The notes: generated from the letters alone by a model not told the origin. A stretch of 64,000 nt of DNA from Aquimarina sp. RZ0 (GCF_008370685.1 NZ_VTZU01000029.1:1-64000), one strand, 5' to 3'; numbered from the stretch's first letter, positions 44,586 through 53,547 are shown. A program made the numbers and translations.

Positions 44586-45629
44586 TTAGTTGCCCATACT
44601 GTCTACTACTAATCGTTCTGCTCTATTAGCCACTTCCCACGCAGTGAAAAATACTAACTGAGCTCGTTTTGCCATAAGATCATAATTAATCTTATCTGCA
44701 GTATCAGTAGGCTTATGGTAATCTTCGTGTACACCATTAAAATAAAAAATAATAGGAATATTATGCTTTGCAAAATTATAATGATCACTTCTAAAATAAA
44801 ATCTATTCGGGTCATCCTTTGCATTATAAGTATAATCCAAATCTAATTGTGTGTATTTTGTATTTACTTCTTCACTTAGTGTATGCAATTCTGTACTAAG
44901 TCGATCACTTCCGATCAGGTATATATAATTATTTTTAGCCTCTTCTTCATGATCTTTATCAATTCTTCCAATCATGTCGATATTGAGGTCGGTTACAGTA
45001 TTTTCGAGAGGAAAAACAGGGTTTTCTGTATAATACCTGGAACCGTATAATCCTTTTTCTTCTCCGGTAACGTGTAGAAATAAAATAGATCGTTTAGGAC
45101 CATGTCCTTTATTTTTTGCTTTTATAAAAGCTTCTGCTATTTCTAACAAGCTTACAGTACCGGAACCATCATCATCTGCTCCATTATAAATATTTCCTGA
45201 TTCATCGACTCCTACGTGGTCATAATGTGCCGATAACACTACTATTTCCTCCGGTTTTTCGGTACCTTCTATAAAGGCCAATACATTTTCTGAAGACTTG
45301 ATTCCGCCTCTAAAATAGCTTTCAGGTATTTTTTGAAAATAGTCCTCTCCACCCATAGGTGAAGGAACTCCCATTTTTATGTATTCATTTTTAAGAAAAT
45401 CGGCTGCTTTTTTTTGTCCCGGCTCACCGGTATCACGACCCTCAAAATCATCACTCGCAAAAGTGAAAAGATATTTCTTAAGTTCCTTAGAAGTAATACT
45501 TTCTGCATAGATAATGGCTGCATCAACATTGTCTTTATCCTTTTTAGAAGAATTAGCACTAGGAGAGTTGTGTGAACTGCCACAAGAAAAAAGAACCGTT
45601 GTACAAAAAGAAATTAAAATATTTTTCAT
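44586..45629 (-). CDS. M28-family metallopeptidase lipoprotein
   Basis: This 347-residue protein has a lipoprotein signal (VLFSC, Cys16). The M28 domain spans about 50-335. Zinc ligands are found in LSAHYDHVG (His/Asp at 135-138), YNGADDDGSGT (Asp152 region), TGEEKGLYGS (Glu190/Glu191), DLNIDMIGRID and, near the C-terminus, GVHEDYHKPTDT (His). M28 enzymes in this phylum are di-zinc aminopeptidases or carboxypeptidases acting outside the inner membrane. No partner genes are next to it. The substrate is unknown. Confidence 0.9.
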   Translation of the reverse strand: MKNILISFCTTVLFSCGSSHNSPSANSSKKDKDNVDAAIIYAESITSKELKKYLFTFASDDFEGRDTGEPGQKKAADFLKNEYIKMGVPSPMGGEDYFQKIPESYFRGGIKSSENVLAFIEGTEKPEEIVVLSAHYDHVGVDESGNIYNGADDDGSGTVSLLEIAEAFIKAKNKGHGPKRSILFLHVTGEEKGLYGSRYYTENPVFPLENTVTDLNIDMIGRIDKDHEEEAKNNYIYLIGSDRLSTELHTLSEEVNTKYTQLDLDYTYNAKDDPNRFYFRSDHYNFAKHNIPIIFYFNGVHEDYHKPTDTADKINYDLMAKRAQLVFFTAWEVANRAERLVVDSMGN

Positions 45630-45754
45630 GAAAAAAAATTAAATAGAGATTGCAATATACAGATTTAGAGAGATATCAAATAGTGAATATTTTCTTAAAA
45701 GAAAAATCTTGAAATTATTTTAAAAATAATTTTCATAGAATTAAAAAAAGGTTC

Positions 45755-45762
45755 TATATTTG
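45755..45762 (+). promoter_or_regulatory. Promoter -7 box of tRNA-Ser
   Basis: TATATTTG matches TAnnTTTG and lies 38 bases before the mature 5' end of the tRNA. No standard -33 TTG is visible. Confidence 0.5.
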
Positions 45763-45800
45763 CACCCGCAATCAGGATAACACCTGATGAGACTAATACT

Positions 45801-45885
45801 GGAGAAATGGCAGAGTGGTCGAATGCGGCAGTCTTGAAAACTGTTGAGGGTCACACCTCCGGGGGTTCGAATCCCTCTTTCTCCG
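45801..45885 (+). tRNA. tRNA-Ser (anticodon TGA)
   Basis: The 85-base gene folds into a class II cloverleaf. The acceptor GGAGAAA pairs with TTTCTCC, the anticodon loop CTTGAAA gives TGA, a long variable arm (GTTGAGGGTCACACCTC region) marks serine, and the T arm is GGGGGTTCGAATCCCTC-like. The discriminator is G and the CCA end is not encoded. A promoter lies upstream and a terminator 15 bases downstream. Confidence 0.96.
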
Positions 45886-45900
45886 CAGAAAACGCTAAAG

Positions 45901-45926
45901 CCCCCTGTAAAAACAGGGGGTTTTTT
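45901..45926 (+). terminator. Terminator of tRNA-Ser
   Basis: CCCCCTGT pairs with ACAGGGGG around a four-base loop, followed by six T residues. Confidence 0.95.
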
Positions 45927-45981
45927 GTATGAATGAATATATGAATGTAAAATTATATCGGATCAATCTCAATTGTTGTGT

Positions 45982-46155
45982 TTATGCAAATATTCTAGTT
46001 AATCTGAAAAGAACGAATTCTACATTTTTGACACCACCAAAGGCTTTTATCTTTGCATTAAATGATTCTGCTGAAGCATTTGTGCTTCTGTTCATAAAAT
46101 AGTTTAGAATTGATCTGTAGTTAATAGTTATCGTATTAGCAATGGTGTTGAATGC
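45982..46155 (-). pseudogene. C-terminal remnant of a DDE transposase (ISL3/ISAon1-like)
   Basis: The minus strand reads TINYRSILNYFMNRSTNASA, then ESFNAKIKAFGGVKNVEFVL and FRLTRIFA with a stop at 45984-45982. This matches the end of ISL3/ISAon1-type transposases, including the conserved NRSTNA.AESFNAKIKAF. About 55 residues remain; the rest of the element is missing. Confidence 0.7.
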
Positions 46156-46184
46156 TTTGAACGGATCAAGCTCAATTGTTGTGT

Positions 46185-46275
46185 TTATTCAAATATTCTA
46201 GTTAATCTGAAAAGGAAGAATTCTACATTTTGGACACTTCTAAACTGTGCGCTAAAGGCTTTTCTTTGTATTAAG
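46185..46275 (-). pseudogene. Second C-terminal transposase remnant, tandem with the first
   Basis: The minus strand carries FRSVQNVEFFLFRLTRIFE and a stop at 46187-46185. The 100 bases from 46160 are a direct repeat of 45959-46060 with substitutions and one short insertion. Two decayed copies of the same transposase end therefore lie head to tail between the two tRNA genes. Confidence 0.65.
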
Positions 46276-46280
46276 AGTAT

Positions 46281-46310
46281 AAAAAAACCTTGTCAAAAGA
46301 CAAGGTTTTT
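46281..46310 (-). terminator. Terminator of tRNA-His
   Basis: ACCTTGTC and GACAAGGT form a stem flanked by A and T runs. On the minus strand it follows the tRNA end by about five bases. Confidence 0.9.
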
Positions 46311-46314
46311 AAAG

Positions 46315-46388
46315 GGTGGAAGACGGGACTCGAACCCGCGACCCTTGGTACCACAAACCAATGCTCTAACCAACTGAGCTACAACCAC
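46315..46388 (-). tRNA. tRNA-His (anticodon GTG)
   Basis: The gene reads on the minus strand. The anticodon loop TTGTGGT gives GTG, with a perfect anticodon stem TTGGT/ACCAA. The discriminator base is C73, and the base before position 1 is G (46389), as needed for the G-1:C73 pair of tRNA-His. The T arm is GCGGG/CCCGT. The acceptor GTGGTTG and CTTCCAC leave two adjacent T-T mismatches at pairs 5-68 and 6-67, which is odd for a functional tRNA. CCA is not encoded. Confidence 0.93.
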
Positions 46389-46448
46389 CATTTAATTTCG
46401 GCTGCAAAAATAAGACATTTTTATGTTTCTACAAAACAAAAAATGATA

Positions 46449-47165
46449 TTATATTAAATCAAAAATGGAATCTACTGCAACATAGCGTTCTACAGTATAA
46501 CCTTCTGCATATGCTACATTAATGATTCTACCTATATCTGCTGCTCTATATAAAATACTTTCTTTAAAATTCTTACTTGATATTGGGGTAGAAGGGGCAT
46601 TGCTGTTCTCATCATAGAATTGAGATTTATATGCCATAACACTCTCCATTTTTTTATCAGTGTATCCACTAATATCAACGACAAAGTCTGGCTCAATATT
46701 TTCCCATTGTATATAATGATACACCATCTTAGGTCTCCACGGGTCTTGAGGTTTATTATTGATAAAAGTTTCTATTTTGCGCAAGCCTGATAAGAAACAG
46801 GCATCACTGGTAAGTTTACTTCCTTTACCATGATCTATATGTCGATCAGAGATAGCATTACAGAGAACGATTTCTGGCTGATATTTTCTTATTATTTGGA
46901 TGATTGCCAACTGATGTTCTTCATTATTACTAAAAAAACCATCTCTGAAACCTAAATTTTCTCTTATGGATACACCAAGAATAGCGGCAGCATCTTTAGC
47001 TTCTTGATCTCTTATTTCTGGTGTTCCTCTGGTTCCTAGTTCTCCTCGTGTAAGATCTAGTATACCTACTTTTTTACCATTATCTATTTCTTTTGCAATG
47101 GTTCCTGAACAACTTAATTCTACATCATCCGGATGAGCGCCAATGGCTAGAATGTCTAATTTCAT
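46449..47165 (-). CDS. bshB1: Bacillithiol biosynthesis deacetylase BshB1
   Basis: The enzyme removes the acetyl group from GlcNAc-malate in the second step of bacillithiol synthesis. The 238-residue protein has the zinc motif AHPDDVE (His11, Asp14) and the second site SDRHIDHGKGS (His109, His112). LDLTRGELGTRGTPEIRDQE is the usual BshB signature. It is one base from the following trans-sulfuration gene, so the two are co-transcribed, which links thiol and cysteine metabolism. Confidence 0.93.
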   Translation of the reverse strand: MKLDILAIGAHPDDVELSCSGTIAKEIDNGKKVGILDLTRGELGTRGTPEIRDQEAKDAAAILGVSIRENLGFRDGFFSNNEEHQLAIIQIIRKYQPEIVLCNAISDRHIDHGKGSKLTSDACFLSGLRKIETFINNKPQDPWRPKMVYHYIQWENIEPDFVVDISGYTDKKMESVMAYKSQFYDENSNAPSTPISSKNFKESILYRAADIGRIINVAYAEGYTVERYVAVDSIFDLI

Positions 47166-47166
47166 G

Positions 47167-48339
47167 CTATTGTTCTAATTCTTCTAATACTTTGATTTTT
47201 TGTAGCGCCTGTTCGATATCATTCATGAGATCTTCTATTTCTTCGATCCCTACACTAAATCTTAAGAGGCCGTTTTTTATTCCCTGCTGATTTCTTTCTT
47301 CTTCTGTTAATAAGGCATGTGATGTAACAGCAGGAGATAGGATAGTGCTTTCTACACCAGCCAAACTCATAGAGCTTTTTATGAGTTTTAGTTCTTTTTG
47401 GAATTTACTGACATCTATATCTTCTTTTAGTTCAAATGAAAGCATTCCACCAAACCCTTTCATTTGTTTTTTTGCTATTTCGTGATCTGGATGAGAGCTA
47501 AGTCCAGGATAATATACAGCGGTTATATCAGTATGCTTTTCTAGCCATTTTGCCATTTTTTTAGCATTTTTATTCTGCTGCCTTACTCTTAATCCCAACG
47601 TTTTTATACTCCGTTCTAGCATCCACACGGTAAAATCACTTAAACTACCTCCTAAGTTCTTGGCCAGATGAAATATTTTTTCAATATTTTTTTCTGTAGC
47701 AATAACCGCTCCAGCAAGAATGTCACTATGACCTCCTAAATATTTTGTAGCAGAATGTATAACAATATCAATTCCTAATTCTATAGGGTTTTGATTTACA
47801 GGAGAAGCAAAAGTATTGTCTATCATAGTGATAATACCGTTTTTAGTTCCTAGATCTGCAATTGTTTTGATATCGATAATTCTTAATAAGGGATTAGAAG
47901 GTGTTTCTATATAAATTACTTTGGTATTTGCCTGTATTTTTTCTTCAAAACTCTCTATATCATTGGTATCTACATAAGAATATTCAATACCGTACTTTGT
48001 GAATTCTTCATTAACCAAATTGGCGGTACCTCCATACAAACTGCGTTGTAAAATTATATGATCCCCTTTTTGGAGAAAAGCAAGAAGTGTAGTACTAATT
48101 GCTGCCATACCACTTCCAAAAATCAGAGATGCTTCTCCGTTTTCCAGTCGGGCTATTTTTTTAGAAAGTGCTTCTTGATTAGGCGTATTAAAATAACGAG
48201 GGTATCTTTTTACATCTACATCCTCAAACGCATATGAGGTCGATAAGTAAATAGGAGAAATGGCACCTTTAAATTGTTTGTCCTGGATTTCACCCACATG
48301 AGTGCAAATTGTATTAAAACCTTTATTTTCTGAGTTCAT
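47167..48339 (-). CDS. PLP-dependent trans-sulfuration enzyme (cystathionine gamma-synthase/lyase family)
   Basis: This 390-residue enzyme handles sulfur amino acids. The PLP lysine is Lys199 in HSATKYLGGHSD. Other family marks are YSTSYAFEDV-like region near 31-41, FGSGMAAISTTLLAFLQKGD (74-93) and ETPSNPLLRIIDI (145-157). The protein could be cystathionine gamma-synthase, cystathionine gamma-lyase or methionine gamma-lyase; motifs do not settle it. The bshB1 gene directly downstream suggests supply of cysteine for bacillithiol. Confidence 0.85.
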   Translation of the reverse strand: MNSENKGFNTICTHVGEIQDKQFKGAISPIYLSTSYAFEDVDVKRYPRYFNTPNQEALSKKIARLENGEASLIFGSGMAAISTTLLAFLQKGDHIILQRSLYGGTANLVNEEFTKYGIEYSYVDTNDIESFEEKIQANTKVIYIETPSNPLLRIIDIKTIADLGTKNGIITMIDNTFASPVNQNPIELGIDIVIHSATKYLGGHSDILAGAVIATEKNIEKIFHLAKNLGGSLSDFTVWMLERSIKTLGLRVRQQNKNAKKMAKWLEKHTDITAVYYPGLSSHPDHEIAKKQMKGFGGMLSFELKEDIDVSKFQKELKLIKSSMSLAGVESTILSPAVTSHALLTEEERNQQGIKNGLLRFSVGIEEIEDLMNDIEQALQKIKVLEELEQ

Positions 48340-48449
48340 ACTTGTTTTGTGATCTATAATTTCTGCTCTAAAATAAGATATTCAATAATAAATTTGGTAT
48401 GCTTTAACACAATATAAGTAGTTCAATTATAAATAAATGTTTTTTACGT

Positions 48450-50690
48450 TTATATATATTTTACTTTGGAGATATTTTTCATTATTGTTTGAAAAAACTG
48501 TTGTGTATCATAGGGTTTAATGATAACATCATTCATTCCCACAGAAAGTGCCTGATCTCTAATTTCACCTTCTTCTACAGCTGTTAAGGCAATAATTGGC
48601 ATGTGTGTATTAAATGTTCGTATTACTTTTGTGGCATCCAGACCATTCATTTCTGGCATATTAATATCCATTAATACAAGATCAAAACTTTGATTTTTTA
48701 GCATTTCAATTGCATCCATACCATTGTTTGCCAGATCGCAAGTATATCCCTTCTTTTTTAGAATGTTTTGCGTTACAATCTGGTTGATTTTATTATCATC
48801 AACGATTAGTATATTAAAATTGGTGGTGCCGATGCTTATATTCTCATGAGTACTCGATGCTATATTTTCTTCTTTAACAGCTTTCTCATAGCAAAGGTCA
48901 AAAATGAATTCTGATCCAGCACCTTCTGTACTATTGATAAGTATTTCACTATTGTGTAGTTGTATTAGTTTCTTAACGATAGCCAGCCCTAATCCAGTTC
49001 CTTCATATTCTTGATTCTGATTTTTTACCTGAGCAAAATTTTCAAAAATAGTTGCCTGTTTACCTTTAGGAATACCAATCCCATCATCTTTTACACTAAA
49101 CTGTAATTTATAGTTATCACCTTGATAATCAATAGATTTTACTTTAATCCAGATATTACCATTCTTAGTAAACTTAAGAGCATTACCAATTAGATTTATT
49201 AATATTTGTGATAACCTTACAGAATCACCCAACAAAGTGGTTCTTATATTTTGATCGATATCAATGTGAACTTTGTTGTTATTTTTTTTCTGTTTAGAAC
49301 GTAGAGAATTAACGATTCCTTCAATAAGTGACCTTAGATCAAAGGACACTTTTTCTAATTTCACCTCATTAGTTTCTATTTTACTTAATTGCAACACATC
49401 ATTGATTAATGCTAACAAGTAATCCCCTGAAAATTTTAAGGATTCCAGGTATTCATTTTTCTTCTTCTCTTCAGGGTTTTCCATTAAAAGAGATGTAAGC
49501 CCGATAACCCCATACAGTGGAGTTCTTAATTCATGGCTTACTGTAGATATGAATTGAGATTTTAATGTAGAAACCTGTTCTGCAGTTTCTTTTGCATTAA
49601 CAAGTTCTTTGTTTTTTTCAATAAGATCATTATTTAATTTTTTCTTTTGCAGATTGTTTCTGTATGAACTTATTAAGAATGCTAGAGAAATAAGAATCAG
49701 TACAATGCCCAGAATTATAGTAATTTGCCATATGATCTCCTTAGAATCACTTTTGGCTTTAACTTCCTTGGCTTGCTCTACTTCTTCTTCCATTTGATCT
49801 ACTTCAAACTCTACAGTAGCTCTTTGCAATTCTATTTGTTTTACTAAATCTTCGGATTTAGAAATGCTTTCATAATGTTTTTCGAGATAAATATTAGCAG
49901 ATTCAAACTCTTTTTGCGCCTTGTAAACTCTATATTTTGTTTTGTAAGAAGTGGCAAGCTCCTTATGATATATAGAAATTACCCTCTCGTTATTATCAGT
50001 ATTTTCTATCTCATCACTCGCATACGAAATAGAATTATCAATATGTTCATTAGCTCTCTTATATCTTCGAACACGAAGGAAATATTTTCCTAACAGATTA
50101 CTTAATTTAGTCTTTTCTATATTAGAAATGTTATCATTTTTACCAATTAATACTCTTACCTTGGTTAGGTATTCATCAGTGGTTTCGTAATCATCAATAT
50201 TAATATAATAGTCTGCAAGGTTTAGCAGAGGCTTGATCATTTTTATAGTATCTTTTATACTTCGAGCGATATCGTAGGCTTTTTTGTATTGCTCGATACC
50301 ATTATACAAAGTCGAATCTGTTTTTATATAAAGATTCCCTAAACTGTTATAGAGCTTGGATTGTAGATATCGGGTTTTAGAATTTGAAGCATAAATAAGG
50401 GCTCTTCTATAAAATTTCAGGGCTTTAGCTTCTTGCCTGTTTAATTCATAAATTTTTGCCATTACACGATAAATTTTACCCAAATTTTTATCGTCATTAT
50501 TAAACTTTGCGCTTTTATACGCAATCTGAGCTTTTTCTAAGGCATCTTCATATTTGTATTCTTCTAACAAAACTTCAGCTTTTTCTATATAAAATTGAAT
50601 GCTATCAGCCTCAAAAGAAGATTGAGCTTGAGTATTTAGAATAAAACATACTATACATGGTATAGTTAGGTATTTCAGATAGTTTATCAA
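48450..50690 (-). CDS. Hybrid histidine kinase with TPR sensor and receiver domain
   Basis: This 746-residue signalling protein has a signal peptide (1-22), TPR-like helices (about 30-275, periplasmic), a short coiled coil (280-312), one membrane helix (about 320-342) and a cytosolic coiled linker. The HisKA domain carries His386 in STVSHELRTPLYG, and the ATPase domain has NALKFTKNG, DDGIGIPKG and GTGLGLAI. A receiver domain (about 625-742) has the Asp pair at 631-632 and phospho-acceptor Asp675 in LVLMDINMPEMNG. No DNA-binding output is fused. The sensed signal and the final response partner are unknown. Two overlapping -7 boxes, both TATTTTTG, lie at 50720-50735 on the minus strand. Confidence 0.93.
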   Translation of the reverse strand: MINYLKYLTIPCIVCFILNTQAQSSFEADSIQFYIEKAEVLLEEYKYEDALEKAQIAYKSAKFNNDDKNLGKIYRVMAKIYELNRQEAKALKFYRRALIYASNSKTRYLQSKLYNSLGNLYIKTDSTLYNGIEQYKKAYDIARSIKDTIKMIKPLLNLADYYINIDDYETTDEYLTKVRVLIGKNDNISNIEKTKLSNLLGKYFLRVRRYKRANEHIDNSISYASDEIENTDNNERVISIYHKELATSYKTKYRVYKAQKEFESANIYLEKHYESISKSEDLVKQIELQRATVEFEVDQMEEEVEQAKEVKAKSDSKEIIWQITIILGIVLILISLAFLISSYRNNLQKKKLNNDLIEKNKELVNAKETAEQVSTLKSQFISTVSHELRTPLYGVIGLTSLLMENPEEKKKNEYLESLKFSGDYLLALINDVLQLSKIETNEVKLEKVSFDLRSLIEGIVNSLRSKQKKNNNKVHIDIDQNIRTTLLGDSVRLSQILINLIGNALKFTKNGNIWIKVKSIDYQGDNYKLQFSVKDDGIGIPKGKQATIFENFAQVKNQNQEYEGTGLGLAIVKKLIQLHNSEILINSTEGAGSEFIFDLCYEKAVKEENIASSTHENISIGTTNFNILIVDDNKINQIVTQNILKKKGYTCDLANNGMDAIEMLKNQSFDLVLMDINMPEMNGLDATKVIRTFNTHMPIIALTAVEEGEIRDQALSVGMNDVIIKPYDTQQFFQTIMKNISKVKYI

Positions 50691-50903
50691 CGTGGATAGT
50701 TCTAGTTTAGTTTTAATAACAAAAATACAAAAATAGATGTAACATACTGTATATCGTCGTCAAAAAAGTGTAATTTATCCATAAAAAATGTAAGTAATTT
50801 GTTTTTTTTGTAGGACTTTAATACGAAGTATAGTCCATTAGAAAAAACTATTAATACATAGAAAATTAAAATTATCCTATCCTAATGATAAGATAAGGTG
50901 GCG

Positions 50904-50911
50904 TATCTTTG
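50904..50911 (+). promoter_or_regulatory. Promoter -7 box of the peroxiredoxin operon
   Basis: TATCTTTG matches TAnnTTTG and lies 42 bases before the start codon at 50953. A clear -33 element is not visible. Confidence 0.5.
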
Positions 50912-50952
50912 TCGCGTTAAAAAATAATTAATAACAAACAAAACAAACAAAA

Positions 50953-51591
50953 ATGGCATTTGTAGGTAAAAAATTTCCAAATTTAGATGTTGATGCAATG
51001 AATGATATGGGAGATACTTTCAAACTCAATGTATTGGAAGAGGCGAAAAATAATAATAAAAAAGTATTACTTTTTTGGTACCCAAAAGATTTCACTTTTG
51101 TATGTCCAACAGAATTACATGCTTTTCAGGAGGCTTTATCAGAATTTGAAAAAAGAAATACTATTGTAATAGGAGCTTCTTGTGATACTCCAGAGGTACA
51201 TTTTGCATGGTTAAATACTTCTAAAGATAATGGAGGTATCGAAGGTGTTACGTATCCAATATTAGCAGATTCTAATCGTAATCTTTCTAGTACTTTGGGA
51301 ATTCTTGATATTTCTAATGAGACCTATAATGAAGAAACAGGTGTCGTTACTGTAGAAGGAGATAATGTAACGTATAGAGCTACTTATTTGATGGATGAAG
51401 AAGGGACTGTTTTTCACGAAGGTATTAACCATATGCCAGTGGGTAGAAATGTTGCAGAATTCTTGCGATTAATTGATGCCTATGCTCACGTTCAAAAAAA
51501 TGGAGAAGTATGCCCTGCGAACTGGGAAGAAGGAAAAGATGCTATGTCTGCAAATAGAGATGGTGTAGCTTCATACCTGGCAAGCCATTAA
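50953..51591 (+). CDS. 2-Cys peroxiredoxin (AhpC/TSA family)
   Basis: This 212-residue enzyme reduces peroxides. The peroxidatic Cys51 lies in FTFVCPTELHAFQ and the resolving Cys187 in GEVCPANW, as in typical 2-Cys peroxiredoxins. It is followed by a thioredoxin, its probable reductant, and a DUF6952 protein. A hairpin between the first two genes (51611-51646) could lower read-through so that peroxiredoxin is made in excess. Confidence 0.93.
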   Translation: MAFVGKKFPNLDVDAMNDMGDTFKLNVLEEAKNNNKKVLLFWYPKDFTFVCPTELHAFQEALSEFEKRNTIVIGASCDTPEVHFAWLNTSKDNGGIEGVTYPILADSNRNLSSTLGILDISNETYNEETGVVTVEGDNVTYRATYLMDEEGTVFHEGINHMPVGRNVAEFLRLIDAYAHVQKNGEVCPANWEEGKDAMSANRDGVASYLASH

Positions 51592-51610
51592 TTTTATTTT
51601 ATAATAGATA

Positions 51611-51646
51611 ACTTCTCCAGACAACAAGTTCTGGAGAAGTCTTTTA
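51611..51646 (+). terminator. Intra-operon hairpin between peroxiredoxin and thioredoxin genes
   Basis: ACTTCTCCAG (51611-51620) pairs with CTGGAGAAGT (51631-51640), followed by CTTTTATATT. It has the form of a leaky terminator. Confidence 0.65.
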
Positions 51647-51664
51647 TATTAATTATTATAGATT

Positions 51665-51979
51665 ATGATTCAAGAATTGACAGCAGATAATCTTTCTGAG
51701 ATTATTGAAGCTAATAATACAGTAATAGTACAATATTCTGCTACCTGGTGCGGAAATTGTAGGATTATGAAACCAAAGTTTAAAAAATTGGCTTCAGAGA
51801 AAAGTGATGCGATCTTTATTATAGTAGATGCAGAAAAAAATCCAGAATCCAGAAAGATGGCAACAGTAGATAACCTTCCAACATTTGCGACATTCCAGAG
51901 TGGTACTTTTGTTAATCAGGTTCAGACTAATAAATTTGATGTATTAAAAGAATTAGTAGATGAAGTTACCAATAATTAA
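51665..51979 (+). CDS. Thioredoxin family protein
   Basis: This 104-residue protein has a thioredoxin fold with the active site ATWCGNCRIMKPKF (Cys29 and Cys32). CGNC differs from the CGPC of classical thioredoxins. The cis-proline is in NLPTFATF. It is placed between peroxiredoxin and a small DUF6952 gene, and overlaps the latter by 20 bases. It probably reduces the peroxiredoxin in the cytosol. Confidence 0.9.
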   Translation: MIQELTADNLSEIIEANNTVIVQYSATWCGNCRIMKPKFKKLASEKSDAIFIIVDAEKNPESRKMATVDNLPTFATFQSGTFVNQVQTNKFDVLKELVDEVTNN

Positions 51980-52217
51980 GCACCTAACAGGTTTTATTGA
52001 AGAAAATGATGAAGACTTTGTAGTAGAAGCTATTGAAACTTTGGAGGCCTTAACAGAAGTTCCTTCACTAAAAGATGAGGAATTGGATGTTATTGGAGAA
52101 TTAATCTCTAATATGTATGGAGCACTCGAAGTAAATAAAATGGTAAAAGAAGGAGCACAGAAAAAAGAAGCTTTAAATACTTTTATGAGCAGAGTTATGG
52201 GATCAATTGATACTTAG
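51960..52217 (+). CDS. DUF6952-like small protein
   Basis: This 85-residue acidic helical protein (MKLPIIKHLTGFIEENDEDF) overlaps the thioredoxin gene by 20 bases in another frame, so translation is coupled. It has no cysteine and no membrane segment. Similar small proteins follow thioredoxin genes in other flavobacteria and are labelled DUF6952. It may bind thioredoxin or peroxiredoxin. The function is not known. Confidence 0.75.
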   Translation: MKLPIIKHLTGFIEENDEDFVVEAIETLEALTEVPSLKDEELDVIGELISNMYGALEVNKMVKEGAQKKEALNTFMSRVMGSIDT

Positions 52218-52243
52218 AACTTTTGTAATGTATTTGTAGATAT

Positions 52244-52282
52244 AAAAAATAGGTTTGAACTTTAGTTCAAACCTATTTTTTT
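52244..52282 (+). terminator. Terminator of the peroxiredoxin operon
   Basis: A 17-bp perfect inverted repeat (52244-52260 with 52265-52281) has a four-base loop and A/T runs on its sides. The remaining gap to tpx (52283-52668) holds nothing I recognise. Confidence 0.9.
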
Positions 52283-52668
52283 GTGTAAAGTTTAGTTCTT
52301 AATGAATTTGACGGCTTCTTATTGACCTCTTTTAATGAGAGATACATACATCTTTTCTTAATCCGGAAATATTAATAGATTTCTATTGCTTTACAAGTAT
52401 CGTACTTACTCTCTTTTTAAAACATTAAACATATAGCTATTTTTTTGTTTTTAATTTAAAAAATGTATAAAAAATTAGTTAAAATTATGCGTTTTTTAAA
52501 AAGTATGTTTACAGTGTAAATAAGAACAGTAATGAAAAGTATGTGAATTTCAGTCTTTAATTGAGAAATAGAAAAAGTTAGGATTCGTTCGTTATATTTT
52601 ATTCAAAGTTTTTGAATAATGACATATAATCTTATTAATTTAGAGGTCTAAAATTAACAAACATCATT

Positions 52669-53169
52669 ATGGCTTCAATAACACTAAAAGGAAATTCAAT
52701 ACACACCAATGGAAACTTGCCTAAAGTAGGTGAAAAAGCTCCTGATTTTGAATTGGTTAACACTGATTTATCACTATCAAAATTATCAGATTATAAAGGA
52801 ACGAGGTTAGTATTAAACATATTTCCATCAGTTGATACCGGTATTTGTGCTGCATCTGTAAGAGAATTTAATAAAGTAGCAAGCACACTATCTAATACTA
52901 AAGTTTTATGTATTTCCAGAGATTTACCATTTGCTCAGGCTAGATTTTGTGGAGCAGAAGGTTTAGAAAACGTACTTAATAATTCTGATTTTAAGGATGG
53001 TAAATTTGGAAAAGATTATGGAGTAGAGATCACAGATGGACCTATGCAGGGATTACATTCCAGAGCAGTAGTTGTTGTAGATGAAGAAGGTACTATCAAA
53101 TATACTGAGCAAGTACCAGAGATCGTACAAGAACCCAACTATAGTGCTGCTATAGAAACTTTAGGTTAG
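52669..53169 (+). CDS. tpx: Thiol peroxidase Tpx
   Basis: This 166-residue atypical 2-Cys peroxiredoxin reduces alkyl hydroperoxides with thioredoxin. Peroxidatic Cys60 lies in PSVDTGICAASVREFN and resolving Cys94 in ARFCGAEG, both at family positions. It is ten bases ahead of the diacylglycerol kinase gene. Together with the peroxiredoxin operon upstream it makes a small oxidative-stress region. Confidence 0.95.
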   Translation: MASITLKGNSIHTNGNLPKVGEKAPDFELVNTDLSLSKLSDYKGTRLVLNIFPSVDTGICAASVREFNKVASTLSNTKVLCISRDLPFAQARFCGAEGLENVLNNSDFKDGKFGKDYGVEITDGPMQGLHSRAVVVVDEEGTIKYTEQVPEIVQEPNYSAAIETLG

Positions 53170-53178
53170 GTAGTAACA

Positions 53179-53547
53179 ATGAGTAAAGCTTCTAGATTTA
53201 TAATAGGTAGATTGAGAGGGTGTGGATATGCCACAAAAGGTGCATTGCTACTCCTTAAAACAGAGGCAAGTATTCAGGTACAAGCCGGTATTGGTATATT
53301 AATGACAATAGCAGGTTTCTATATGAAAATATCGGCTACCGAATGGGTTTTGCAAACTTTTGCTATTGGTTTAGTAATGAGTATGGAAGGGCTTAATACT
53401 GCCATAGAAGCTATAGCAGATTTTATACATCCTGATTTTCATAATAAAATTGGTTTTATCAAAGATATTGCCGCGGGAGCTGTTTTTATTGCAGCCATAA
53501 CTGCTGTTATTATTGGTTTTATTATTTATATCCCATATATATTATAG
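53179..53547 (+). CDS. dgkA: Diacylglycerol/undecaprenol kinase family protein
   Basis: This 122-residue integral membrane protein has three helices (about 30-48, 52-72 and 98-120). MSMEGLNTAIEAIADFI is the DgkA signature with the Glu that binds metal in ExxNTAIE. In organisms of this type the substrate may be undecaprenol instead of diacylglycerol. It follows tpx by ten bases and is probably co-transcribed. Confidence 0.88.
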   Translation: MSKASRFIIGRLRGCGYATKGALLLLKTEASIQVQAGIGILMTIAGFYMKISATEWVLQTFAIGLVMSMEGLNTAIEAIADFIHPDFHNKIGFIKDIAAGAVFIAAITAVIIGFIIYIPYIL

